Below, one piece after another: positions 1 to 8,084 of a DNA stretch of 64,000 nt. The stretch is from the NCBI RefSeq assembly GCF_028550415.1, contig NZ_JAQQKX010000002.1:272860-336859 (forward strand). The letters run 5' to 3'. The translations under genes were made by a program, and so were the position numbers. Source of the stretch: Asticcacaulis aquaticus (GTDB taxonomy: Bacteria > Pseudomonadota > Alphaproteobacteria > Caulobacterales > Caulobacteraceae). Under the pieces are notes generated by a model. It did not search any database and had not been told where the DNA came from. It saw nothing but the letters and a program-made list of their open reading frames with translations. The stretch's first letter is position 1. Each line of letters begins with the position of its first letter.

Positions 1-23
1 ACGGTGCGCTCGTCCTGTGTTCT

Positions 24-1913
24 ATGAAGGTTGATACCTTGCTGAAATCGCTCCTCACCGGCGTCTCGTTCGCCGCCCTCCTCGCCTCGCCGGTTCTGGC
101 GGACGACGCTGAAAACCCCAAAGAGATCATCATCACCGCCACGCGCGCGCCGACGCCGGTCATCAAATCCGGCGTCAGCGTCGATGTGCTCGACGCCGAG
201 ACCATCCGCAACAAGCAATCCCTGTCCGTCGTCGACCTGATCGCCACCACCCCGTCGGCGACGATTTCGCAGAACGGCGGGCTGGGCACCGTGGCCAATC
301 TGCGCATCCGCGGCGCCGAGGGCGATCACACCCTCTATATCCTCGACGGCATCCGCCTGGCCGACCCGACCCAGATCGGTGGCGGCCTCAATGCCGGTCT
401 GCTGACCACCGGCGACATCAGCCGTATCGAAGTCGTGCGCGGCCCACTGTCAACCCTGTGGGGCTCGCGCGCGCTGGGGGCCACGGTCAATCTGACCACG
501 GTTCAGGCCACCGATGAGCTGTCGGGCGACGTCTCGGTCGAAGGCGGCGAAGCCTATGGCGCCATCCGCGCCGGGATCGGCGGCACCTATGATAAGCTGT
601 CGTGGCGCGTCTTCGCGGCCTATCTGGGCGACGATAATGTTTCAGCCTACAGATATGGCGCGGAAACCGACAAGTTCACACAGAACCACGTCCGCGTGGC
701 GCTCGACTACAAGCTCAGCGACGCCCACAGCCTGAAACTCCGCGCCGCAAAGACCCGCAGCCACAACGATTACGACGGCTTTGCGCCGCCGACCTACGCC
801 TTTGGCGACACGAAGGACTACGGCAACACGAACGAAGGCCTCTACAGCCTTGGTTATCAGTATAAGGGCGAAACCGTCACCCACGCCCTGTCGGTCAGCC
901 GCACCGACACCGAGCGCCATGACTACGACGGCACGAATTTCGAAACGCTCAACGGCCGCGGCAAGGTGACGACGGTGGACTATACCGGCACCGCGAAACT
1001 GTCGGATACGACGCGCTTCGTTTTCGGCGCGACGCAGGAAAAATCCGAAATCGAGTATTCGTCCTTCGGCGGCCCGGTTCTATCGCGCGACGCCACGCTG
1101 GACAGCGCCTTCGTTCAGGTGTCGCATGACTTTACGGAGGCTTTCAACGTCACCGGCAGCGTCCGTTACGACGACCATTCGCGCTTCGGCGGTCAAACCA
1201 TCGGCCATCTGTCGGCCAGCTACCGTGCAGCGGACAACCTCGTCCTGCGCGGCAGCCTCGGTCAGGGCTTCAAGGCGCCGAGCCTGTACCAGCTCTACAG
1301 CGAATACGGCAACACCAACCTGAAAGCCGAAAAGGCCGACAGCGGTGAAATCGGCCTCGACTACTTCCTGCCGGCGCAAAACGCCCGCCTGAGCCTGACG
1401 GCCTTTGCGCGTAAGACGGAAAACCAGATCGACTTCGCTTCGTGCTTCGGCTCGACGCATCCGCTGTGCCCGACGCGCCCGTTCGGCTTCTACGACAATA
1501 TCGCCCGGACCAAGGCCGAAGGCGTCGAACTGGAATATGTCGGCGACCTGACCGCGTCCACGCATCTCCGCGCCAACTACAGCCACGTCACGTCGACAAA
1601 CGACCTGACCGGCGCCAAGCTGCCGCGCCGTCCGCGCGATCTGGCCAATGTCGATGTGACGCAGGATATCACCCCGGCGCTGAACGTCAGCCTGGGCCTG
1701 CGCTATGCGGGCAAGACGACGGAATCGGCCTTCTCGACGCGTCAACTGAACAGCTACACCCTGGCCGATCTGCGTGCCGCGTGGGCGATCAATGAGCGGG
1801 TCACGGTGTTCGGTCGAGTCGAAAACCTGACCGACGAAGACTATGAAACCGCCGCCGATTACGGCACGCCGGGCCGTCGCCTGTGGGTCGGGGTCCGCGC
1901 AAACGTCTTTTAA
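24..1913 (+). CDS. TonB-dependent outer-membrane receptor, BtuB/vitamin-receptor-like
   Basis: Outer-membrane active transporter of 629 residues, powered by TonB-ExbBD. A signal peptide (about residues 1-26, ending near VLADD) precedes a TonB box-like stretch (EIIITATR), a plug domain with the typical IEVVRGP..LWGSRALGATVN segment, and a barrel that ends in Phe. The size, and a C-terminal region reading FGRVENLTDEDYETAADYGTPGR, fit the compact BtuB/CirA-type receptors. A B12 substrate is plausible because the window encodes cobalamin-dependent MetH, but the sequence does not prove it. The start lies 23 bases inside the window, so any upstream riboswitch or promoter cannot be seen. Confidence 0.9.
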   Translation: MKVDTLLKSLLTGVSFAALLASPVLADDAENPKEIIITATRAPTPVIKSGVSVDVLDAETIRNKQSLSVVDLIATTPSATISQNGGLGTVANLRIRGAEGDHTLYILDGIRLADPTQIGGGLNAGLLTTGDISRIEVVRGPLSTLWGSRALGATVNLTTVQATDELSGDVSVEGGEAYGAIRAGIGGTYDKLSWRVFAAYLGDDNVSAYRYGAETDKFTQNHVRVALDYKLSDAHSLKLRAAKTRSHNDYDGFAPPTYAFGDTKDYGNTNEGLYSLGYQYKGETVTHALSVSRTDTERHDYDGTNFETLNGRGKVTTVDYTGTAKLSDTTRFVFGATQEKSEIEYSSFGGPVLSRDATLDSAFVQVSHDFTEAFNVTGSVRYDDHSRFGGQTIGHLSASYRAADNLVLRGSLGQGFKAPSLYQLYSEYGNTNLKAEKADSGEIGLDYFLPAQNARLSLTAFARKTENQIDFASCFGSTHPLCPTRPFGFYDNIARTKAEGVELEYVGDLTASTHLRANYSHVTSTNDLTGAKLPRRPRDLANVDVTQDITPALNVSLGLRYAGKTTESAFSTRQLNSYTLADLRAAWAINERVTVFGRVENLTDEDYETAADYGTPGRRLWVGVRANVF

Positions 1914-1991
1914 TCCCCCCGATCAGGGGTTGTGGTAAGGTGCAATCACCCTATCCTTCCCCTGTATTGCACGTGATCAACTTTTGCCTTG

Positions 1992-2028
1992 AGCCGCAGC
2001 CTCTCCCCATGAGGTTGCGGCTTTTTTT
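1992..2028 (+). terminator. Rho-independent terminator after the TonB receptor gene
   Basis: A 12-bp stem (AGCCGCAGCCTC against GAGGTTGCGGCT, with one G-T pair) and a 7-base loop are followed by seven T. It lies about 80 bases past the receptor stop codon. Confidence 0.85.
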
Positions 2029-2029
2029 C

Positions 2030-2289
2030 AAAGGCGAAACAAAAATCAACCGGGGATAATCTCATTAACCCCGGATTCACGAATTACGCTTAGGTTGTAT
2101 TTTGACGGTGTGTTCCTTCCGTCTCCTCCGCAGCGTCGTTGGCCCGACCGCTGCGTAGCTCCCGCCTCCGCCGGTTTTCGCATTCCGGCCTGAGGCTAGT
2201 AAACTGTAAAACGGGCCGCGTTGTACAATCCTCACCCAAGCGTACCGCGGCCCCTCTTTTCCACGAGACAAGGGCTTTTAGACGCGCTT
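2030..2289. other. Intergenic stretch without a supported gene
   Basis: This lies between the receptor terminator and the moaC stop codon. It holds a GC-rich inverted repeat (CGCAGCG near 2130, CGCTGCG near 2150) and an AT-rich part near 2040-2100. A 64-codon minus-strand reading frame (2077-2271) has an arginine-rich composition and no recognisable motif. I do not call it a gene. Confidence 0.4.
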
Positions 2290-2763
2290 TTAGCCGAAAT
2301 CGGCCTTCCCGCCCCGTTTGGCGACGACCTCGACCCCCTCGATCCGCATGGTCTTATCGACCGCCTTGAGCATGTCGTAAAGCGTCAGTCCCGCCACGGA
2401 CACCGCCGTCAGGGCTTCCATCTCGACCCCCGTCTGCCCCGTCGTCTTGACTTCGGCGACGATATGAAACCCCGGCAGTGTCTCGTCCGCCTCAATCGTC
2501 AAAGACACCTTCGACAGGCTCAGCGGATGGCAGAGCGGGATAAGCTCCGCCGTCTTTTTCGCCGCCATGATCCCCGCGATCTCAGCGGTCGCCACCACCG
2601 CCCCCTTCGGGGCCTTGCCGTCACGGACGATGGCCAGCGTTTCAGGCAGACAGACCAGCCGCCCGACGGCCTTCGCCACGCGTTGGGTCACGGCCTTGTC
2701 CCCGACATCGACCATATGGGCGCGACCGTCGTGGCCGACGTGTGAAAGCGATTTTTCCGTCAC
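2290..2763 (-). CDS. moaC: Cyclic pyranopterin monophosphate synthase MoaC
   Basis: MoaC turns the cyclic GTP intermediate made by MoaA into cyclic pyranopterin monophosphate in molybdenum cofactor synthesis. The 157-residue protein has the family blocks KKTAELIPLCHPL, with its conserved His, and GVEMEALTAVSVAGLTLYD followed by KAVDK, with the catalytic Asp and Lys. The start is taken as the GTG at 2763, which overlaps the moaE stop as GTGA and has AGAGGTGG upstream; a longer reading frame only translates moaE sequence. It is the last gene of a moaD-moaE-moaC operon. MoaA is not in the window. Confidence 0.95.
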   Translation of the reverse strand: MTEKSLSHVGHDGRAHMVDVGDKAVTQRVAKAVGRLVCLPETLAIVRDGKAPKGAVVATAEIAGIMAAKKTAELIPLCHPLSLSKVSLTIEADETLPGFHIVAEVKTTGQTGVEMEALTAVSVAGLTLYDMLKAVDKTMRIEGVEVVAKRGGKADFG

Positions 2764-3242
2764 GGGTTCCACCTCTTCAAATCGGCACTGTCTTTTTGGG
2801 TCGGCTCGATCCAGTCGTCGAAGCCCCCCCCTTCCAAAGTCGTGCCCACTTCGCGCTTCCACAGTGCCGCCTCGGACTTCAGGCGATCCATCAGGTAATC
2901 CGCCGCCTCAAACGCCGCCCGACGATGCGCGGACGCCGCCGCCACGAAAACGATCTCCTCACCTGCCCGCACCTCGCCGCAGCGATGCGCCACCAGCAGG
3001 GCCTCGACCTCGAAACGGTCCGCCGCCGCTGCCGCAATATCGGCCAGACTCCGTTCGGTCATGCCGGGATACCAGTCGAGATACAGGTGCGAAACCGCAC
3101 CCGTAGCGCTTGTGTCGCGCACCCGCCCGGAAAAGCTGACCAGCGCACCCGATAAACGATTCGCCGCGATGAAGCGCGCATAGAGCGCCTGACCGTCCAG
3201 CGCCTCCTGTAACAGCAGGGTTTCGATCGCCGCCATGCTCAC
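2760..3242 (-). CDS. moaE: Molybdopterin synthase catalytic subunit MoaE
   Basis: Large subunit of molybdopterin synthase, which transfers sulfur from the MoaD C-terminus to cyclic pyranopterin monophosphate. Family blocks present are GALVSFSGRVRD near the N-terminus, LYLDWYPGM, the AHRCGEV segment, and the ADYLMDRLKSEAALWKRE helix with its conserved Lys residues. The first codon is GTG at 3242, overlapping the moaD stop (GTGA); an in-frame ATG follows two codons later at 3236. The 160 residues match the family size. Overlaps on both sides show translational coupling with moaD and moaC. Confidence 0.95.
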   Translation of the reverse strand: MSMAAIETLLLQEALDGQALYARFIAANRLSGALVSFSGRVRDTSATGAVSHLYLDWYPGMTERSLADIAAAAADRFEVEALLVAHRCGEVRAGEEIVFVAAASAHRRAAFEAADYLMDRLKSEAALWKREVGTTLEGGGFDDWIEPTQKDSADLKRWNP

Positions 3243-3493
3243 CCGCCCGAAAAGGCCGAAAAGAACGCCACTTCGTCCCCGTCACTCAGCGGCATATCCC
3301 CGGTCACGCGAACCTGATTTACACTCATCTGCACCTGGGTCGCGTCCAGACCGCCCGCCGCGAATACAGTTCCCAAGGCCTTGTCGCGCAGGGCCAGCAA
3401 CGATCCACCGGTATCGGAGAGCTCCATCTTCAACTGGCGTATCCCGGCCTTGTCGGCCACCTTGCCGAAAAAGAGTATGTCGACCGTCATCAC
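3239..3493 (-). CDS. moaD: Molybdopterin synthase sulfur carrier MoaD
   Basis: Ubiquitin-fold sulfur carrier of 84 residues. It ends in the required Gly-Gly (FFSAFSGG), whose C-terminus is adenylated and converted to a thiocarboxylate before sulfur transfer in MoaE. The N-terminus (TVDILFFGKVADKAG) and the late LSDGDEVAFF block are characteristic. It is the first gene of the moa operon and is divergent from the capD-like gene across about 170 bases. The second codon is also ATG, so the start may move by one residue. Confidence 0.93.
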   Translation of the reverse strand: MMTVDILFFGKVADKAGIRQLKMELSDTGGSLLALRDKALGTVFAAGGLDATQVQMSVNQVRVTGDMPLSDGDEVAFFSAFSGG

Positions 3494-3665
3494 TTTGTCA
3501 GCGAAATCTGTGAAGGAAAAACCGGCATGACGAAATTACCTTATTTCTTTTTGACAAAAAGCTGTAAACTGTAGGTCAGACATCTGACAAGCGGCAGTGT
3601 CCGGCGGCACGGGGGGCGTGCATGATTTTTACTGAGAACCCCGCAACGGGGTGGTTTTAGACCGA

Positions 3666-4877
3666 ATGGCCATTTTTAACTATCGTATTTTACGTTTTTT
3701 GGCCAAGTCGGGATTGCTGGGGCGCCGCAATGTCAAGCTGTCCCTGGCTGATCCCAACGATCAGATTTCGTACAAATCCCTGCTGCACCGGCCGCAGGTC
3801 CATCTGGATCACGACGCTCTGCGCGGCTTCTATGCCGGCAAACGCATCCTGATCACCGGCGGTGGCGGGTCGATCGGCTCGGAAATCGCCCGTCAGGCCC
3901 TGCATCTGGGGGCGGCGCACGTTATCCTGATCGATCACTCCGAACTGGCGCTCTACGACGTCGAACAATCCCTGCGCTACGAATTCGGCAAGCCGGGCCA
4001 TAAGCTCGAAGTCACGCCGATCCTCTGTTCGATCCGGCGCAAGGCACGGCTTGAAGCTATCTTCGTCGATCAGCGGCCTGACGTCATCTTCCACGCCGCC
4101 GCGCTCAAGCACGTGCCGATGGTCGAGATCAATCCGTCCGAGGGCGTCCTGACCAATGTCATGGGCACGCAGTATGTCATCGACGCGGCGCGGGCCGCCA
4201 ATGTGAAGCAACTGGTGCTCATCTCGTCGGACAAGGCGGTGGCTCCGGCCTCGATGATGGGGGCGACCAAGCGTCTGGCCGAACATCTGATCTCGTCGCA
4301 GATGGGCCATCTCAATCAGGCCTGCGTCGTGCGCTTCGGCAATGTGCTGGGCTCGACCGGGTCGGTGGTGCCCCTGTTCCGGACGCAGATCGAACGCGGC
4401 GGGCCGATCACGCTCACCGACGCGGCGGTCGAACGCTTCTTCATGACGATTTATGAAGCGGTGCAACTGGTCATGACCGCCGCCATGCACAACGCGACCA
4501 ATGCGACCGAGAAATCGAGCCTGTATATTCTGGAGATGGGGTCGCCGATCAAAATCTACGATCTGGCGCGCAACATGATCGAGATGTACGGCCTCAAGGT
4601 CGACAAGGATATCAAGATCGTCCTGACCGGTCTGCGCGACGGCGAAAAGATCACCGAGGCGCTGCTGGACGACAACGAAATCCGCGAGCCGCTGAGGCCG
4701 GGCATATTCAAGGTCATGAACCAGCATATGGATTTGCATCTTTCGGCCGACGCCATGAGCGAACTGTTTACCCTCGCCGAACAGGGCGAGGATCTGTTCG
4801 TCAAGGCGCAGGTCTTCCGCTTCGTGAAGACTCTGCGAGACCACCCGGCGCGCGCGGCTCAGACGGAAGAGGTTTAA
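3666..4877 (+). CDS. CapD/FlaA1-type UDP-N-acetylglucosamine 4,6-dehydratase-like protein
   Basis: Short-chain dehydrogenase/reductase enzyme of the polysaccharide-biosynthesis family that makes 4-keto-6-deoxy UDP-sugars for surface glycans. The Rossmann motif ITGGGGSIGSE lies near residue 65. The active-site stretch SSDKAVAPASMMGATKR has Met where classical SDRs have Tyr, as is usual in the CapD/WbpM branch. Unlike WbpM it has no multi-pass membrane N-terminus, so it is a soluble form of about 403 residues. I place the start at ATG 3666; a GTG five codons upstream is in frame, and neither has a strong ribosome site. No glycosyltransferase neighbours are present. Confidence 0.85.
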   Translation: MAIFNYRILRFLAKSGLLGRRNVKLSLADPNDQISYKSLLHRPQVHLDHDALRGFYAGKRILITGGGGSIGSEIARQALHLGAAHVILIDHSELALYDVEQSLRYEFGKPGHKLEVTPILCSIRRKARLEAIFVDQRPDVIFHAAALKHVPMVEINPSEGVLTNVMGTQYVIDAARAANVKQLVLISSDKAVAPASMMGATKRLAEHLISSQMGHLNQACVVRFGNVLGSTGSVVPLFRTQIERGGPITLTDAAVERFFMTIYEAVQLVMTAAMHNATNATEKSSLYILEMGSPIKIYDLARNMIEMYGLKVDKDIKIVLTGLRDGEKITEALLDDNEIREPLRPGIFKVMNQHMDLHLSADAMSELFTLAEQGEDLFVKAQVFRFVKTLRDHPARAAQTEEV

Positions 4878-4880
4878 AAA

Positions 4881-4912
4881 AATATCCCCGCTGTCGCCAG
4901 CGGGGATATTTT
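4881..4912. terminator. Bidirectional terminator between the capD-like gene and cydX
   Basis: A perfect 12-bp stem (AATATCCCCGCT against AGCGGGGATATT) has a 6-base loop, an A-run on the left and T residues on the right. It can end the plus-strand capD-like transcript and the minus-strand cyd operon; the cydX stop codon touches its edge. Confidence 0.85.
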
Positions 4913-5033
4913 AGTTTTGATACGGGTCTTCCGCGTCGGCATCGTCTTCGGTCAGGAACTCGAACCAAATACCGTTCAGAATGCCGAAGGTTACCGCAAG
5001 GCCCAAGCCCAGAACCCAAGTAAAATACCACAT
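4911..5033 (-). CDS. cydX: Cytochrome bd oxidase small subunit CydX
   Basis: A 40-residue single-pass membrane peptide beginning MWYFTWVLGLGLAVTFGILN and continuing with IWFE. This matches the CydX/CbdX signature (MWYF start, one helix, then a WxE motif). CydX stabilises the haem-bearing core of cytochrome bd. An AAGGAG site sits 7 bases before the ATG. It lies downstream of cydB on the same strand, separated by about 130 bases that hold two hairpins. The acidic tail (EDDADAED) is longer than in E. coli CydX. Confidence 0.93.
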   Translation of the reverse strand: MWYFTWVLGLGLAVTFGILNGIWFEFLTEDDADAEDPYQN

Positions 5034-5130
5034 TTTCAACTCCTTGCCTGACATCGTCAGGCTCAAGAAAGATGTGAAAAATTTCGACGGGCCGCCCCGA
5101 GAAATTTTTCTCCATAGTGAGGAAGGGAGC

Positions 5131-5160
5131 CCATGAGGGAAACCTTGGTTTCCCTCATGG
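5131..5160. repeat. Perfect 14-bp inverted repeat between cydB and cydX
   Basis: CCATGAGGGAAACC and its exact complement are separated by TT, directly after the cydB stop. There is no T-run on the minus-strand side, so it is probably an mRNA-processing or stabilising hairpin and not a full terminator. A second, smaller hairpin (CCTGAC-ATC-GTCAGG, 5047-5061) lies nearer cydX. Confidence 0.7.
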
Positions 5161-5162
5161 TC

Positions 5163-6323
5163 CTAGTAGAGATCCGGATTGGTTTTTAACTGCTTGATCT
5201 CGATCCGGCCGAACAGCACCTTATAGACCCACGCCGTATAGAGCAGGACGATCGGCAGGAAGACCACCGTCACCAGCAACATCGTGAACAGGGTCGAGTG
5301 CGAGCTTGACGCGTTCCATACCAGAAGGCTGGAATGGGCATCGATCGACGACGGCAGGATGATCGGGAACATCGACAATCCGACGCTGCCGATGATGCCG
5401 AACACCGCCAGCGACGCGGCGATGAAGGCCCACGGATCGGCCTTGAAGCGCAAAGCCACCAGCGTCAGAGCTGTACCGGCAAAGCCAAGCACCGGTGCCG
5501 CCATCATCCACGGATACTTGCCGTAGTTGACGAGCCACGCGCCCGCTTCACGCACCACCTCGCCACGGGTCGGGTTCGATGGGCCGTCCACGGCCACCGC
5601 ATCCAGCACCTTGTAACCGAGGTCACCGAAGGCGAGGAACAGACCACCCAGCGCATAGAGGACGATCACCCCGATCCCGGCAAAGGTCGCCCAACGGATG
5701 GCGCGGTCGCGAACCTCGCCCTTTTCGATCTTAAGCGACACCCAGGTCAGACCCTGCACCAGCAACATGGCCACCGACGTCAGGCCGCACAGCACGGTGA
5801 AGGGGCTGAACAGGCCCAGCAGACCGCCGAGGAACAGGTCGTGATAGGTGATGCGCAGATCGCTGTCGAGGCTGAACGGCGCGCCTTGCAGGACATTGCC
5901 GACCGCCACGCCGAAGACCAGCGCCGGGACGAAACCGCCGACGAACAGCGCCCAGTCCCAATTCCGCCGCCATGCCTTGCCCGGACGCTTCGAGCGATAC
6001 TTGAAGCCGACGGGCCGCAGGATCAGGGCCGACAGGACGAGGAACATGGCCAGATAAAAGCCGGAGAAGGAGACGGCATACACGAACGGCCACGCGGCGA
6101 AGATGGCGCCGCCGCCGAGGATCAGCCACACCTGATTGCCTTCCCAGGTGGCCGAAACGGTGTTGATCACCGCCCGGCGTTCTTCGTCGGTTTTGGCAAT
6201 GAACGGCAGGCTGGCCAAGGTGCCCAGCGCATAGCCGTCCATGATGGCGAACCCGACCAGCAGGACGCCGATCAGCCCCCACCAGATCACGCGTAACGTC
6301 ATATAGTCGATTGGGAGTTCCAT
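5163..6323 (-). CDS. cydB: Cytochrome bd ubiquinol oxidase subunit II CydB
   Basis: Membrane subunit of 386 residues that pairs with CydA in the quinol-oxidising, oxygen-reducing bd complex of the inner membrane. Typical features are the N-terminal GFAIMDGYALG segment, the TWEGNQVWLILGGGA stretch and about nine hydrophobic helices. The start has AAGGAG 8 bases upstream. It follows cydA by 12 bases. The operon order cydA-cydB-cydX and the divergent cydDC genes give a complete bd-oxidase locus for growth at low oxygen. Confidence 0.96.
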   Translation of the reverse strand: MELPIDYMTLRVIWWGLIGVLLVGFAIMDGYALGTLASLPFIAKTDEERRAVINTVSATWEGNQVWLILGGGAIFAAWPFVYAVSFSGFYLAMFLVLSALILRPVGFKYRSKRPGKAWRRNWDWALFVGGFVPALVFGVAVGNVLQGAPFSLDSDLRITYHDLFLGGLLGLFSPFTVLCGLTSVAMLLVQGLTWVSLKIEKGEVRDRAIRWATFAGIGVIVLYALGGLFLAFGDLGYKVLDAVAVDGPSNPTRGEVVREAGAWLVNYGKYPWMMAAPVLGFAGTALTLVALRFKADPWAFIAASLAVFGIIGSVGLSMFPIILPSSIDAHSSLLVWNASSSHSTLFTMLLVTVVFLPIVLLYTAWVYKVLFGRIEIKQLKTNPDLY

Positions 6324-6335
6324 AGTTTTTACTCC

Positions 6336-7922
6336 TTACTCTGCCGGGCCGGACAGGGTGCCGGTTTCCAGCGGGCTGGCCTCTTCCGCGTCGTGCATGC
6401 GTCCGAACTTCGACGCATATGGGCCGGTTTTGATCGTCTTGAGCAGCAGCTTGACCTCGATGACCGCCAGCGTCCCGTAGAGCGCCGTAAAGCCTGCAAT
6501 GGTCAGCCATATCTGGCCTTTGGTGAGGCTCGATGCCCCCATGAAGGTCGGCAGAACGCCTTCGACGGCCCACGGCTGACGCCCGATTTCGGCCAGTATC
6601 CATCCGGCTTCGATGGCGATCCACGGCATGGGCAGGGCCAGCACGCAGAGCCGCAGGAACCAGCGGTTGTCGGCCTTGCGCAGGGTCACCAGCAGGAAGG
6701 CCAGCGCAAACACCCCGATCATGAACAGGCCCAAACCGGCCATGAGACGGAAGACCCAGAACATCACCGGGACGTTGGGAACGGTGTCCAGAGCCGCCTT
6801 CTGGATCAGGGCCGCGTCGGCGGTGCGCGGATCGGCGACGTAGCGCTTCAGCAGGTAACCGTAGCCGAGGTCGCGCTTGTGCGCTTCGAACTGTGCGCGG
6901 GCGGCCAGATCGTTTTCGTTCACTTTGAGCTTTTCCACCGCATCATAGGCGGCGATGCCCGATACAATGCGATGCTCCGCCGTCTCGACCAGCTCAAGGA
7001 TGCCGATGACCGGACGGTCAAGCGAGCGTGTCGAGATCAGGCCCAGCACATAGGGGATTTTCACCTCGTAATCGGTATGCTGGGTCTTGAGGTTAGGGAT
7101 GCCGAACAAGGTCAGGCCTGCCGGGGCCGGCTCGGTTTCCCACATGGCCTCCAGCGCCGCCAGCTTCATCTTTTGGTTATCTGTGAGCGCGTAACCGGAC
7201 TCGTCGCCCAGCACCACGACCGACAAAGACGACGCTAAGCCGAAGGCCGCCGCCACCGCCATCGAGCGTTTGGCGACGGAGACCCACTTGCCTTTGAGCA
7301 GGTAGATGGCCGAGACCGCCAGCACGAAGACCGCTGCGCAGACATAGCCCGCCGAGACGGTGTGGACAAACTTGGCCTGAGCGACCGGGTTGAACAGCAC
7401 GGCCATGAAGTCGGTGACTTCCATACGCATGGTGGCCGGGTTGAAGTCCGACCCTACCGGGTTCTGCATCCAGCCGTTGGCGATCAATATCCACAGTGCC
7501 GACAGGTTCGTCCCCAAGGCCACAAGGAAGGTGACCATCAGGTGCGCCGGACGCGACAGCTTATCCCAGCCGAAGAACATCAGGCCGACGAAGGTGGCCT
7601 CCAGAAAGAACGCCATCAGGCCTTCAATGGCCAGAGGCGCGCCGAAGATATCGCCGACGAAGTGGGAGTAATAGGACCAGTTCGTGCCGAACTGAAATTC
7701 CATGGTCAGGCCGGTGGCCACGCCCAGCACGAAATTGATGCCGAACAGCGTGCCCCAGAATCGGGTGATGGTGCGCCATATTTCGCGCCGCGTGAGGACA
7801 TAGACGCTTTCCATGATGACCAGCATGAAGGAAAGGCCAAGTGTCAGCGGGACGAACAGAAAGTGGTACAGCGCGGTCAAGGCGAATTGCAGCCTCGACA
7901 GGTCGACTGTGCTCATATCCAT
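6336..7922 (-). CDS. cydA: Cytochrome bd ubiquinol oxidase subunit I CydA
   Basis: The haem-bearing subunit, 528 residues. Visible family features are the His near residue 20 (LTALYHFLFVPLTLG), a mid-protein His in AKFVHTVSAGY, the periplasmic quinol-binding Q-loop starting near residue 245, and the GRQPW motif near residue 440. The Q-loop is of ordinary length for a CydA of this size. The start is ATG 7922 with GAGGG upstream. It is divergent from cydD across about 160 bases, in which I could not find a convincing FNR or FixK box. Confidence 0.96.
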   Translation of the reverse strand: MDMSTVDLSRLQFALTALYHFLFVPLTLGLSFMLVIMESVYVLTRREIWRTITRFWGTLFGINFVLGVATGLTMEFQFGTNWSYYSHFVGDIFGAPLAIEGLMAFFLEATFVGLMFFGWDKLSRPAHLMVTFLVALGTNLSALWILIANGWMQNPVGSDFNPATMRMEVTDFMAVLFNPVAQAKFVHTVSAGYVCAAVFVLAVSAIYLLKGKWVSVAKRSMAVAAAFGLASSLSVVVLGDESGYALTDNQKMKLAALEAMWETEPAPAGLTLFGIPNLKTQHTDYEVKIPYVLGLISTRSLDRPVIGILELVETAEHRIVSGIAAYDAVEKLKVNENDLAARAQFEAHKRDLGYGYLLKRYVADPRTADAALIQKAALDTVPNVPVMFWVFRLMAGLGLFMIGVFALAFLLVTLRKADNRWFLRLCVLALPMPWIAIEAGWILAEIGRQPWAVEGVLPTFMGASSLTKGQIWLTIAGFTALYGTLAVIEVKLLLKTIKTGPYASKFGRMHDAEEASPLETGTLSGPAE

Positions 7923-8084
7923 TGAGATATATCCCTCGGGTTATTAGGGTCTTTTGGTCGTGCGTGCCTGCGACATGCTGTCCCGGACACTCAGATTTTT
8001 AGACCCCTTGTTTCCGAAATCGGTTAGAAGCTCCCGATCCCGGCTTATTTGCAAAGACAATTAAGCTGAGCGTTCTATACGCCC

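Noticed and set aside
2077..2271. 64-codon minus-strand reading frame downstream of moaC
   Set aside because: Arginine-rich composition, no motif and no convincing ribosome site; probably a chance open frame in GC-rich DNA.
7923..8084. FNR/FixK box expected between cydA and cydD
   Set aside because: No TTGAT-N4-ATCAA-like sequence could be found, so no oxygen-control site is claimed.
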